A stretch of 64,000 nucleotides of DNA from Hydrangea macrophylla (GCA_033977485.1 CM066989.1:100109181-100173180), one strand, 5' to 3'. Positions 43,311 to 54,409 are shown, numbered from the stretch's first letter. The notes: generated by a model from the letters alone, not told the origin. Program-made: numbers and translations.

Positions 43311-44160
43311 CCAATCGATTGCCCTGAATTCCTTCTTTTGGTGAAATTTAATTACCAATCGATTGCCATTCTTCCCAATCGATTGCCACTTTTTAGATAC
43401 CAATTGATTGACATTGTTCCCAATTGATTGTCATTCTACTGACTAAATTTTATGACGTGGCAACATCCCAAATCGATTTCCATCTATCCCAATCGATTGC
43501 CATCTATACCAATCGATTAGCATAAGCTGAGACAAGTTTTTTTTCTTTGCTTGAGCTTTGGACGTGTGGCACCTACCATAATCTATATATATATATATAT
43601 GTCTTCATATATGGCCTTGGGCCAGTTTTCCACAGCATGAGAGAGAGACACACATATCTTGTGATACATATATATATACACCCACATATACATACACACT
43701 GCCTTGGCAGCTGGGAGAAGAAGAAGAGAAGAAGAAAAGCAGAAGAGAAGAAAGAGAAGGAGACAGAGAGCTGGACAGAGAGACAGAGAAGGAAGAGAGA
43801 GAGAAGCTTGGAGGTTTTTCAAACACACACTTCAAAATACACCCTTGGTGAGTCCTAACTCACTTGGTCCCTTTATTTTGATGCTTTACAAGTTGATATG
43901 GAGTTTAGATGTGTTAAATGCATGATATTTACGTTTATATATGATGTTTTATAAATCTGCTGGTGAAGACAAAGTGCCAAACAATTGGTATTATTCCCAA
44001 TCGATTGCCATTAGTCTGGACCCAATCAATTAGATAGAATTCCAATTGATTGACTTTCCAATCGATTGACATTGTTTTAGACCCAATCGATTGCCAGTTT
44101 CCTCAATTGATTGTTATGATTTTTGTTCCAATCGATTAGACCTTATCCCAATCGATTGGT
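43311..44160. repeat. CAATCGATTG palindrome arrays of Tekay B LTR
   Basis: About 17 copies of CCAATCGATTGCCA or close variants, eight at 43311-43522 and nine at 43975-44160. The core CAATCGATTG is a perfect 10-bp palindrome. The 3' LTR has about six and ten copies (54498-54650, 55110-55320), with whole units gained or lost. The first cluster lies 60-270 bases upstream of the TATA box; the second would be in the transcript leader. Confidence 0.85.
43583..43600 (+). promoter_or_regulatory. TATA box of Tekay B 5' LTR
   Basis: An alternating TA run (CTATATATATATATATAT) precedes GTCTTCATATATGGCC. The 3' LTR (54711-54727) and Tekay A (near 340-347) have TATA runs at the equivalent place. The start site would be about 30 bases downstream. 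Confidence 0.55.
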
Positions 44161-44479
44161 ATGGGCAGAACATGGATTCCTTTGCCTATCTATTATATTA
44201 AGGGTTCAATTGTTTATTTCTCGATTCAGACTTCTGTTATGCGATTCTGGGTTGACCAGGGATAATGTGAAACCAAAGATAAGTATGATTAAGAATAATG
44301 GATTAATAGAATGACATTAGATGATTCGGTTCATGTATGAGTTTGATATCCATTTTCTTTTAATCAAAGTAGTCAGGCCACATTAGAAATTGTCATGTAT
44401 CGATAGAAGTACTAAGTTTAAGTAGGTTTGATAAGCTTTGGGAATGGTACATGGGCAGCGCTTACTCATGATTTGCTTT

Positions 44480-44780
44480 CACATGCTGTAGATGGGTTAT
44501 ATCCTTATCGAGCAGTGGGCAAGACCATGTAGTCCTAAGGTAGCCAGATGATCCATGTTATATCCTTAATGAGCAGTGGATGGTTTATATCCTTAACGAG
44601 CGGTGGATGGGGGATCACTGGTATACAACGAAAAGTCGTGGCAATAGATTTGATGTGTTGTTGTTCAAAGCGTTGTATCCCTGACATGCGGTGGATGGTT
44701 TATATCCTTAACGAGCAGGGGATGGACTGACGTGGTGTCCATGTATGCGGTGGATGATTTATATCCTTAACGAGCAATGG
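44480..44780. repeat. TATATCCTTAACGAGC repeats in Tekay B 5' LTR
   Basis: Five units with GGTTTATATCCTTAACGAGC at the core plus two shorter CATGCGGTGGATGG halves. The unit occurs on the same relative strand in the 3' LTR (55645-55935) and in Tekay A. Confidence 0.75.
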
Positions 44781-45010
44781 ACAGAATAATGGTATGTCTA
44801 TATATATGATACAATTGAGTCTGTTCTTTCTAGAGAGTATATTGATCATTGATCTTTAAGTAATAAGACGATAAGGGTTGGTTAAAGATGTCGAATAAGA
44901 AGTAAGATATTATTATTATAGTAAGACTTAACTCGTGTCTTCATAAGTTTGTTTTACTTCAGATAACTGGTACCTTGTTAGTTTATACTCACTCAGATCT
45001 CAGTAAGCTG

Positions 45011-45199
45011 ATGGCCTTTATTGCCTGGACTTTTCCTCGTCCAGACCACCCTGTACCTTATTCTGCAGGTGACAGAGCCTACAACGATTGTTACTATTTG
45101 GGAGAAGAATACACCGAGGATGGTCTCACCGATGATGTCTATGCTACGGAGGACTACTACGCTGATGTGTACGCCAGCTGTAGACCTGGAGATAGTTAA
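45011..45199 (+). CDS. Tyr/Asp-rich LTR reading frame, Tekay B 5' LTR
   Basis: 62 codons from an ATG at 45011 to TAA at 45199. The peptide has LMAFIAWTFPRPDHP, then AYNDCYY, YTEDGLTDD and DYYADVYASC. I know no such family. The 3' LTR copy (56164-56327) has ATA at the start, a short deletion and an earlier stop, but keeps the rest. Tekay A has the same frame at 7034-7209. Third-position changes dominate at conserved residues, which argues for past translation. It lies about 1.4 kb downstream of the TATA box and before the PBS. Confidence 0.4.
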   Translation: MAFIAWTFPRPDHPVPYSAGDRAYNDCYYLGEEYTEDGLTDDVYATEDYYADVYASCRPGDS

Positions 45200-45685
45200 T
45201 AGTTTATATATTTCTGTTTAGACTATTTTGTTATATTTGGTACTTGGGCATATGTTGCTTCCAAACGTTATATACTTCCGTTGTAGCATTAATGTTGTAA
45301 TAACTCTGATGTTTGTAATAGAAGCAACGGTTTTGTTTATCTAGTTTGTTTTTATTACTATTCTCGTAATAGACTAGTATTGTGTGGTGTGGATCATTAG
45401 TGACATTCACCTGTTGCTTCCCAACCTTATATACGCTGATGTGTACGCCAGCTATAGACCTGGAGATAGTTAATAGTTTATATATTTCTATTTAGACTGT
45501 TTTGTTATATTTGGTACTTGAGCATATATTGCTTCCAAACCTTATATACTTCCGTTGTAGCATTAATGTTGTAATAACTCTGATGTTTGTAATAGAAGCA
45601 ACGGTTTTGTATATCTAGTTTATTTTTATTACTATTCTTGTTATAGACTAGTACTGTGTGGTGTGGATCATTAGTGACATTCACC
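45161..45685. repeat. 274-bp tandem duplication in Tekay B 5' LTR
   Basis: Copies start GCTGATGTGTACGCCAGCT at 45161 and 45435. The 3' LTR has a single copy (56309 on). It duplicates the end of the small frame and the likely polyadenylation region. Confidence 0.85.
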
Positions 45686-45759
45686 TGTCATTCCCTATGG
45701 ACCTAAAAAAGAAATTTATTTTTCTCTATTTTTGCTGCTCTAAGGTGAGACAGGGTTTT

Positions 45760-45771
45760 TGGTATCAGAGC
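45760..45771 (+). other. Primer binding site (initiator tRNA-Met) of Tekay B
   Basis: TGGTATCAGAGC, 12 of 12 to the complement of the plant initiator tRNA-Met 3' end, 7 bases after the LTR. Confidence 0.9.
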
Positions 45772-45898
45772 TCTAGGTTGTGATATTTTCGTTCACTAAA
45801 CGATTCCACACCATCTGATCCTAGCAATTAAGACCCCTGAGATGAAATATGAGATAAGATCGCCCTTCTGAGAATAGATAGTTTCCTTACAGGTTAGC

Positions 45899-46837
45899 AT
45901 GGATCCAGAGTTTTATAAATTTGTGGATGACTCATATGGAGGACACGTGATCCATGGGGATACCGTGGAGCTAGCTGACCTAGAGCATTACCAGGAATGA
46001 GTACAGCAGATAGCCAGTCATTATTTAGAGGAGGATATGTGGAAGGCTCTCTATGTTGATGGAAGGACTCACCCGATCCAGATGGGTATGGATGCTTACC
46101 ATTCAGCTAGGATTGGTAGAGATATTTATCAGGAGATTTTATGTTTGATCTAGAGTAAGCTGGAGATGGATGATATCGAGCTACGAGCTATTCTTGGGGG
46201 ACCTATTGAGGCAACACTTGCAGTAGTGCCACCATCACCGGTACTTGAGGTACCCATTCCAGAGCCACAAGAGCAGCCTAAGGAGCCAGATTCACCAGAG
46301 GCTGAGCCGATGGTAGAGGCTGACCTAGAGGAGGATCCCGTAGGGGACATTGAGGCAATTGAGGATGACAAGGACCCAGAGGAGGTTCCAAAAGAAGACC
46401 CGGAGGTTGTTGTTGAGGAGGACTTAGAAGTAGTGGGAGATGAGATTTTGGAGGACATTGTAGTTGAGCCTGAGGTAGATGAGGTAGTCGTACCAGAGAT
46501 ACTTGTGGAGTTTGATTTACCAACAGGACCTGTACTTCATATGGTAGCTATTTCCAATATGGCAGCCGAGTGGGCAGTAGCGATGGTTGCACAGCCAGCT
46601 GGAGTTCTGATAGGACAGGTTGCGTTAGCAGATGCTATGGCTATTATTGGAGATTTGGCTGAGTTGATCACCAATGTTGCCAAGCCAGCATTTGATGTTG
46701 AGGAGATGGAGGTTAACGTCATGATAGTCGAGGACTGGGATATTAGGATGGTAACAGGAGGAGCAGTAGCACCAGCTGAGGATGATCCACCGGTAGAGAT
46801 GGACATTGCACCTGAGGACGATGCAGCAGTAGTATGA
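45899..46837 (+). pseudogene. Extra acidic ORF upstream of gag, Tekay B copy
   Basis: One frame of 313 codons from an ATG at 45899 to TGA at 46837, broken by TGA at codon 34 and TAG at codon 85 and without any frameshift. The N-terminal block has FVDDSYGGHVIHGDTVELA, then SHYLEEDMWKALY, MDAYHSAR, IYQEI and IELRAILGGP. Residues about 100-200 are rich in Glu, Asp, Pro and Val. The last third is Ala/Met/Val-rich (MVAQPAGVLIGQVALADAM). Blocks and order match Tekay A (5699-6595). It is not Gag, protease, RT, integrase or an env with signal peptide. A possible splice acceptor (TTCCTTACAG) lies just before the ATG. Codons 86-313 remain fully open. Confidence 0.7.
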
Positions 46838-47239
46838 TCAGATGCTGACGACGTGTGAGTCAATATTTGCAGGGGTTTTTTTTTTGTCAGTTTTATATCA
46901 GGACATGTTGTCCACATGATTTTTGGGATCTTGAGAGATAGCTATTTGACCATAGCTTTGTATAGGTATTATCAGTAGTAGTCGTAGCATTATAAATAGC
47001 TGACCTTAGTACTATTTTAGCTTTGTCCCACGTGGTACACAGTTTGACTAGTGTGTACTATGCAGTACATCTTTTGATTTATATACGTGCAGTACTTTTG
47101 ATATTGATTGTATTGTTGTTTTGATGTGTTGTTTAGTAGAACTGTTAGTCCTTGTTTTCTCACCCTATCTTGGTTTCATTTCTACTAGAAGACTTTCAGC
47201 TAATCGATGTGTCTCTTATAGGCAGTACTCGTTATCATT
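46838..47239 (+). other. Tekay B spacer between extra ORF and gag
   Basis: 402 bases, no frame, similar to 5245-5698 of Tekay A on the other strand. It contains TTGATTTATATACGTGCAG and a CATTTCTACTAGAAGAC stretch that could hold a splice site or translation leader, but I cannot show it. Confidence 0.45.
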
Positions 47240-47504
47240 ATGGTAGGACCCTTGAGAAATCACTAAGCGCGTATTGGAGCACCTCTTCTAGAAGGAATGA
47301 ACCCGTCTGGAGTTTTTGAAGCATTCATGCAGAGGATGGAACATGTAGACGAAACCTACAACACGCTACCAAGCAACGACCTGTCCAACCCCCAGTTGCA
47401 CCATTCCAGCAAAGGCAAACAGGAAACAAGTTACTAGCAAATTTTCGTGGGCTACGTCCCAAGAAGTTCGATGGACTAATAGAACCATGGAAAGTCGAAC
47501 AATG

Positions 47505-50500
47505 TGTGGATACCGGAATTTGGGCCCACTTTTAAAACTTTTAAAACATTTTTCAAATTCCAAATACACGAAGAGTCACCACTTAATTTTTTTAGGAAAA
47601 TTAAGAAACCATTTCGAAAGCAAACTGATCTTTTGCAAAACCAAAGATAATCTGGGTCCGGGGATTATGGAATGAAAGGGGAAGGAGCCCGACGGACTAA
47701 AACACCCCCTTTCATCCTATCTCGTGATAGGCCTCTACTCATCATCCTTTTAATCGAATTAATAATCTAAGTATGCCCTCAACTAATACATATATATAAA
47801 TTATACATTGCACAAGCATGTTGAAAAGGGTGTAAGATTGCTAACAACAAAATATCATGCATAAGCCACATAGTTCAATATAGCAAGCAAGATGATGTGC
47901 AAATAAGGAACTAGGAAACTTACTCGGGGTCCAGCTGTGAATTTAAACGTGCAATGCATACATATAAAATAAACCTAGGAAAAGGTCTCTAACATTTATA
48001 AACACATAAGGCAAGGCCTAGTCTAAGGTGTCGCGCGTGGAGTCGAAAATCAACAAAATCAACAAATGAAATAAACTAGAGAAGAGATGACAAATTGTAC
48101 CTCAAATGCGCTATAAAACAAAGATTATTCCACATGCTTCACATAATAATATAATATTAAATCAATCAATCCTAATTCTCTAGGTTAGATCTAGCAAGCA
48201 TGAAATCCAATTTTATCCAATAGCTAGTTCTAATCATAAGCATCAATGTACATGAATGAATGAATGTGAACAAGAATAACACATGGATTTATTCACTAAT
48301 TTGGATCACTTAACCTCTGGATTTAAGCTAAATTATCATTATTCAAAATATGATTAGGGTCCCAAGACATTAGGACACCATTTGAGTTGAAATAAATAAG
48401 ATTAGACAAAGACAGTAGCAGTTTTTTGTGAATTACAGAGAGCAGATCTTAAAAAATATATAAACTAGACATTCAAAGGTTAGATCTTAATGATTTTTGG
48501 ATATGACATGCCTCTGTGAGTCTAGTTTATAACCCAAGAAGAAAATCAAGGTTTGAACGGTTAGATCTCCGGGAATATGGAAAACACTAGACATCACTCA
48601 AGAATCTACAACTCTCTGTCCAGAGATCTTGTACGATTTTCTAAAAATAGTAAATGAATGAGAAACACTTAGATCTTTTTAGGGTATCTCCCTAACACAT
48701 TAGGGTACTTAGAAAAAATTATTAGAGATCCGAGAAACTCCGTTAAAACTCTAATTTATTAATTTCAAAATGGACTTACTGTTCTGAATTTTTGGACAGA
48801 GAGTTGCATGTTTTGAAATCATAAGACTAAACCATTTTAGGCATGGAATTTCATCAAAACAAAAAATCATAGAGGTACTTATATGGGTTATGAACATTCT
48901 CCAATTGGTCTCGTCCACTTCCAATGAATCATGACTCTATAGAAAATCTTTGATTACAATTGGTCTATGGATTCACTGCACCTTTGTTAAATTGATGTTC
49001 ATATTTCGAACCAAACTTGATCCATGATCCTATGGAGAATATAGATCAAGTATGATTGCAACCAACACAACAATACTCACTTACTATGAGGATCCATGGA
49101 TTTAGCCTTAAGGAAACCTCATCATAATCTCATGAGAGAAATGGGTCCTAAGGTCTTACTCAACCTCATGAATGGACCTTGAGTACTTAAACCAAGAAAT
49201 TAAACTAGACCTACATCTAAATCCTCTCTCAAACAAATGGTCTTTGAGGAATATAGATCCATGAAACCTTATTCTACTCTCAAGTTAATGGTCCTTGGAG
49301 AATATAGAGTCATATTATTATTTCTCCTACCAAGTTAATGTTCCTTGGAGACAAAACACAAAAAAAATGACATCCCAACTACACAAACCTCTATGGAATA
49401 TAGCATGAATTCCATGAGACTTTTAGTAAGGAGGTTCCAAATCATGGACAAAACTTAAATTCAACAAACTACATGTAGAGATGATCATAATCCACTTTAG
49501 ACCCCATGTAAATCATAAGATCATAGAAAAATTAGAGGATCACACTCAAAGAAATCTAATGAGATATTGAAGATCTCATAGATTTCTTGAGGAAACAAAA
49601 TAAAGGAAATCAAAGTACTATTTGAAAATTTCAAGTTAGAACTCTTGTATTCATAAATCTAAAGCTCTATTTTAGATCCAAATTAATGAAACATTATGAT
49701 ATTCAATCACAAATTCTAAGTGGTGTGTGATGAAATGGGGTAAGAAGAGAGGTTTTGAAAATGTGTAAAGGTCCTAGATCTAAGAATTTGTGATTGAATT
49801 GCCTAATTCTACCAAATGATTGAGAGGTTACCTCTATGACCTCAAAAAAATTCTTCTATCTCTTGTGAAGTTCTTCCAACAATCTTCAAATTCTTCTTCA
49901 ATTCTTCAATTTTCTTCAAGAAATTCTCTCTTCCTTCTCTCAATTCTTACTAATGTATGTATATAACTCTCCTCTTTCTCTCTCTTAATTCAAGTATATA
50001 TCTTGTATATATGAAAATGATTCAAAAATCCCTCAAAATGGAGATGAAAATCTATTTATATAGACCACCAATTCAAGGTTAGATGGGTAAATTCGGGTGA
50101 AAACCCATGTGCAAGGTTTTCTTCTAGAACATGTGAGAAAAATAGTCTGTTACAGCGCGCGACACTCGATGGCTGGCGGCGGCACTCTCTGAATGCCGGG
50201 CGGCACTCACGAAAAGCCGGGCGACACTCACTTAGTGCCGGCGCGGCACTCAGTGAGTGCCGCCGGATTTCCCGCGTGCCGGGGCTAATAGAATTTTACC
50301 CTCTTTTTTAATTTTCAAAATATACACGACCTCAATCTTAATTATTAGCAAAGTATGTACTAATATACTTATATTTATAGTGTATTTTATTAAGATACTC
50401 CCATATACATAGTACATACTATCATTTTTATTTATTTATTCCTTTTCTTTCTTTTTCCTTTTCTTTTTGAAAACCCCCTTTTCTTTCTTTTTTTTTTCTT

Positions 50501-50782
50501 TTTTTTTTGTACCCATCTCATTTTTTGAATTCCTTTATATTTATATATTTATATATATATATATATATTTTTTAGACTGATTTTCTCCCGTGTTCTTCAA
50601 CGTTCGGGTTCTCCCCCGAGTACCCAATTTCCCTCTCTCTTCTTTACTTTGTTTTGAAGAATCTTTGAAGAGTTTGAATCTTCTAGGAAAATCTTCAAGC
50701 TTTACCGGTCATCGTCATCATCGGTCTTCTAGAGGTAACCAATCCCTGGATTTGAAGTTTGGTCAAAATCGGGGTGTCTACA
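47505..50782 (+). mobile_element. LTR-only insertion (solo LTR, Tat-like) in Tekay B gag
   Basis: 3278 bp, TGTGGATACC to GGTGTCTACA, with perfect 5-bp target duplication CAATG (47500-47504 and 50783-50787). It has the GAGTCACCACTTAATTTTTT start block of large Tat-type LTRs, no PBS-gag-pol interior and no internal direct repeat of its ends, so it is most simply a solo LTR left by recombination between LTRs. A palindromic GGCACTC array lies at 50155-50280 and a TATTTATATAGACC TATA candidate at about 50050. Open frames inside are short. Most of the rest is AT-rich non-coding DNA. Confidence 0.8.
50155..50280. repeat. GGCACTC hairpin array in the solo LTR
   Basis: Five adjacent GC-rich units with the type GCGGCACTCAGTGAGTGCCG, in which GGCACTCA pairs with TGAGTGCC. 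Other units are less perfect, with GGCACTC followed by ATGCC or TTAGTGCC. It stands out in otherwise AT-rich DNA, about 100 bases downstream of a TATA candidate. Confidence 0.75.
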
Positions 50783-50999
50783 CAATGGATAAGAGAAATA
50801 TAGTTGATCTTTGAAGCGTTGGAATGCAGTTCCCAAGCTTAACCACTAGATGGGTGCTAACTGTCGAAATTGCAACAAACCAGGGCATTTGAGAAAAGGA
50901 CTCTTGTACACCACCAGGAGGATACTATGGGGCACCAGTTCAAGGGATTCAAGGACCCCCTGATCAGACAAGGATGAATGAGAACCCCAAGAGAAGTAG

Positions 51000-53900
51000 G
51001 TTTTAATGCCGATGAATAATAGCATTTGGAAGGTGCACTTATACTCTTTCATAGTCCAGTTAAAGTTTTATTTGATACTAGAGCTGCACGTTCTTTTATT
51101 GCTGTTAAAATTGTGCGTTAGTTGGGTTTAGAACCCCTAACACTTGAGCCAGCACTGAATGTTGTGTCACCATTGGGAGTGACTGTTAAGCTAGGTAAAG
51201 TATGTAAGGATTGTCCATTAACTTTGGAGATATGAATCTTCCAGCAAATTTGGTAGTTCTGTCAATGTCAGAATTCGACATTATCCTAGGAATGGATTAG
51301 TTGACTAAGTACAAAGCCAATTTGGATTGCCCTACTAGGACGATTGTGTTCCCGATACCAGGACGACCGGCGATTAAATTCCAGTGTCAACCTGCAAGCG
51401 ACATATTTCTTACGAGTAGTTTGGCTACAATCGGGAGTGCGAATACAGAACTCAAGATGGATTTGATTCCTACTATACAAGACTTTCGGATGTATTCCAG
51501 GACATTAAAGGACTCCCACCAAAAAGAGAAATAAACTTTTGTATTGAATTAGTACTTTAAACGTTGCCTATTTCCAAGACTCCATATAGGATGGTACCAA
51601 CTGAGATACTGGAACTGAAGAAGCAAGTTCAGGAACTTGAAGATCTAGGATTTGTTCGTCCGAGTACATCACCTTGGGGAGCACCAGTTCTATTTGTAAA
51701 AAAAAAGGACAAAACACTTCGACACTGCATAGACTACAGGGGAGTTAAACAAGGTTACGATCAAGAATAGATATCCACTGCCTCGAATAGGCGATCTATT
51801 TGACCAGTTACAAGGATCTAGGATCTTTTCCAAGATCGATTTAGGTTCGGGATAGCACCAGTTATTAGTTCGACCAGAGGATGTATCGAAGACTGCGTTC
51901 AATACGAGATATGAGCATTATTAGTTTTTAGTTATGCCTTTTGGATTGACGAACGCTCCAGCAGTATTCATGGACTTAATGAATAGAGTACTCAGACCAT
52001 ATCTAGATAAATTCATTATAGTATTCATCGACGACATGCTGATATACTCAAAGACGGAGGAAGACCACAAGAAACACTTGCAGATTGCTTTACAGACATT
52101 TCAAGATAATAAGTTGTATGCAAAGTTCAGCAAGTGTGAGTTTTGGCTACGGGAAGTCAATTTCTTGGGACATGTTATATCTCAAGAAGGTATTTCAGTG
52201 AACTCATCTAAGATTGATGCAGTTTTAAGCTGGAACTGACCAACCAATGCTGCAGAGGTTAGAAGTTTCCTCGACCTAGCAGGATATTACAGAAGATTTG
52301 TAGAAGGATTCGCCAAGATAGCGGGACCTTTGACGAATTTGATGAGCAAGGAGATGAAGTACGAGAGGATAGACAAGCATGAGGGTGCATTTTAGGAGTT
52401 AAAGGAAAGATTGACTTCCACACCAGTACTCGCAATACCTAAGAGTGGGAAAAGGTATGTGATCTACAGTGATGCATCACACCAAGGACTTAGATGTGTA
52501 CTTATGAAAAACAGGAATGTGATTGCTTATGGATCAAGATAATTGAAGGTACGTGAGAAGAATTATCCTACCCATGATTTGGAACTAGCAGCAATAGTAT
52601 TTGCATTAAAGATTTGGAGACACTATCTCTATGGAGAGAAGTTTGATCTATTTTCCGATCATAAGAGCTTGAAGTATTTGTTCTCTCAGAAGGAGTTGAA
52701 CATGCAACAAGGAAGATGGATGGAGTTACTCAAGGACGATAACTTTTCATTGCAATACCATCTGGGTAAAGCAAATGTTATGGCAGATGCTTTGAATCGT
52801 AAACCTCGACTAGTGATCACTGCATCATTAATTCGAGAATGGAAAGCATTAGAAGTTTTAGCTGAATTCAACCTTCAGCCAGTGGAACCAATGGAAAGAC
52901 GGCATTTTGGATGCCTTATAGTATAACCAACTTTTATCAACCGCATTATAGAAGCTCAATAGACGATGGAAGATTTGAAGTTATGGTTCTCCAAAATGTT
53001 AGTAAAGGAACCAGAGATCTGGAGTATTAGTACAGACGGAGTCTTACGATGTAAAGGTAGACTCTGTGTGCCAGACGAAGAAAATCTCCAGAAAGAAATA
53101 TTAAATGAAGCACATAAGTCATAGATGACTATTCATCCTGGAGGTACAAAGATGTACAAGGATCTGAAGAGGAATTTTAGTGGGAAGGGATGAAGAGAGA
53201 AATAGCTAAGTATGTATGTCAATGTCTTACTTGTAAACAAGTAAAGGCAGAACATCAGAAACTACCTGGATTACTGTAACCGTTATCGATTCCTCAATGG
53301 AAATGGGAACACAACCATGGATTTCGTGGTAGGATTGCCGAAGTTACAACAGAACCATGATGCTATATAGGTTATCGTGGATCGACTTACAAAGACAGCA
53401 CATTTCATCGCCTACAGTATAACATATTCAGTGGAACGTTTGAGCCGGATGTATCTACAACACGTAGTACAGTTACACGGAGTACCTGTTTCTATCTTGT
53501 CAGATCGAGATTTGCATTTTACTGTAGAATTTTGGAAGAGTCTCCAAGCAGCATTGGGAACAACATTAAACTTGAGTTCAGCCTTTTATCCACAGGCCGA
53601 TGGTCAGACTGAACGAGTTAATCAAGTAATGGAGGACATGTTACACGCTTGTGTTATTGATTTTAAGAGTTCTTGGGAGACACACTTACCTTTGATTGAG
53701 TTCGCCTATAACAACAGTTATCATTCGAGCATAAGGATGGCGCCGTTTGAAGCTTTGTACGGAAAACCTTGCCGATCGCCGCTGTGTTGGACTGAAGTCG
53801 GAGATACTCAACTTCTTGGACCAGAGATGGTACGAGAAACCAGTGAAATGATTCAAATTATACATAAGAAGATGAAGACAGCTCAGACGCGATACAAGAG

Positions 53901-54357
53901 TTATGCTGACAAGTGACGCAATGACTTAGAGTTTGCAGTTAGAGATCACGTGCTACTCAAAGTTTTGCCTGTTCGAGGCATTGTCAGATTTGGTCAGAAG
54001 AGAGGAAAGCTATCGTCGCAATTCATCGGACTGTTCGAGATTCTAGAGCGTGTTAGGAAAGTTGATTATCGACTTGCGTTTCCTCCAAAGATGTCAGGAG
54101 TGCACAACATTTTCCACATCAGTATGTTGAGGAAGTGTGCTCATAATCTAGCATACGAGATCAACTTCGAAGATATTGAAGTCAACAAAAATGTTATATT
54201 CAACGAAGGACCAATTCGTATTTTAGATCGAGGGATCAAGAAGCTCAGGAACAAGGAGATTCTGTTAGTCAAAGTTTAGTGGAAGCATCATGATGAAGGA
54301 GAAGCTTCATGGGAGCTAGAGTTAGAGATGCGAGAGAAGTTTCCATTTTTGTTTTAG
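51000..54357 (+). pseudogene. Tekay B pol (protease, RT, RNase H, integrase, chromodomain-like end)
   Basis: Protease has LFDTRAARSFIA (about 51066), with catalytic Asp kept but Gly of DTG changed. RT runs 51560-52400 with [10 protein letters not shown] (about 52027). RNase H is at about 52430-52900. The integrase triad is intact in spacing: Asp 53320-53322 (TMDF), Asp 53503-53505 (SDRD) and Glu 53611-53613 (QTERVNQ), that is D-60-D-35-E. The end has VHNIFHISMLRKC and LRNKEILLVKV, stopping at 54357. Many single-base nonsense changes (TGA for Arg, TAG for Gln or Trp) and at least one shift near 51740 inactivate it. It is better preserved than Tekay A. Confidence 0.9.
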
Positions 54358-54396
54358 ACCTTACTTGTTCTTGATTTCGAGGATGAAATCCTTAAT

Positions 54397-54409
54397 GAGT
54401 GGTGGATGA
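54397..54409 (+). promoter_or_regulatory. Polypurine tract of Tekay B
   Basis: GAGTGGTGGATGA directly precedes the 3' LTR start TGTAATACCC at 54410. Tekay A has the same sequence with one change. Confidence 0.8.

Larger units (their letters stand above)
43231..45752 (+). mobile_element. Tekay B 5' LTR
   Basis: 2522 bp, TGTAATACCCTG to GGTGAGACA. It is about 300 bp longer than the 3' LTR, chiefly through a 274-bp tandem duplication (45161-45434, 45435-45685). A TATA box lies in 43583-43600. One palindrome cluster is upstream of it (43311-43522) and one downstream (43975-44160). The TATCCTTAACGAGC array and a 62-codon frame follow. Confidence 0.9.
47240..50990 (+). pseudogene. Tekay B gag remnant, split by an LTR insertion
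   Basis: It starts MVGPLRNH at 47240 and carries SGVFEAFMQRMEHV. It is interrupted at 47504 by the LTR-only element and resumes at 50788 in the same frame (W-I-R-E, then IFEALE). Directly afterwards about 0.7 kb relative to Tekay A is missing, so the sequence jumps to the second zinc knuckle region (CRNCNKPGHL, 50876 on). The deletion removes the rest of the Gag core and the first knuckle. Stops occur in both halves. The boundary with protease is not sharp. Confidence 0.8.

Noticed and set aside
43605..43858. Ser/Leu-rich or Arg/Glu-rich frames in the Tekay LTR
   Set aside because: They translate the GA-rich stretch after the TATA box; the same shadow frames occur at 54674-54998 and 8204-8477.
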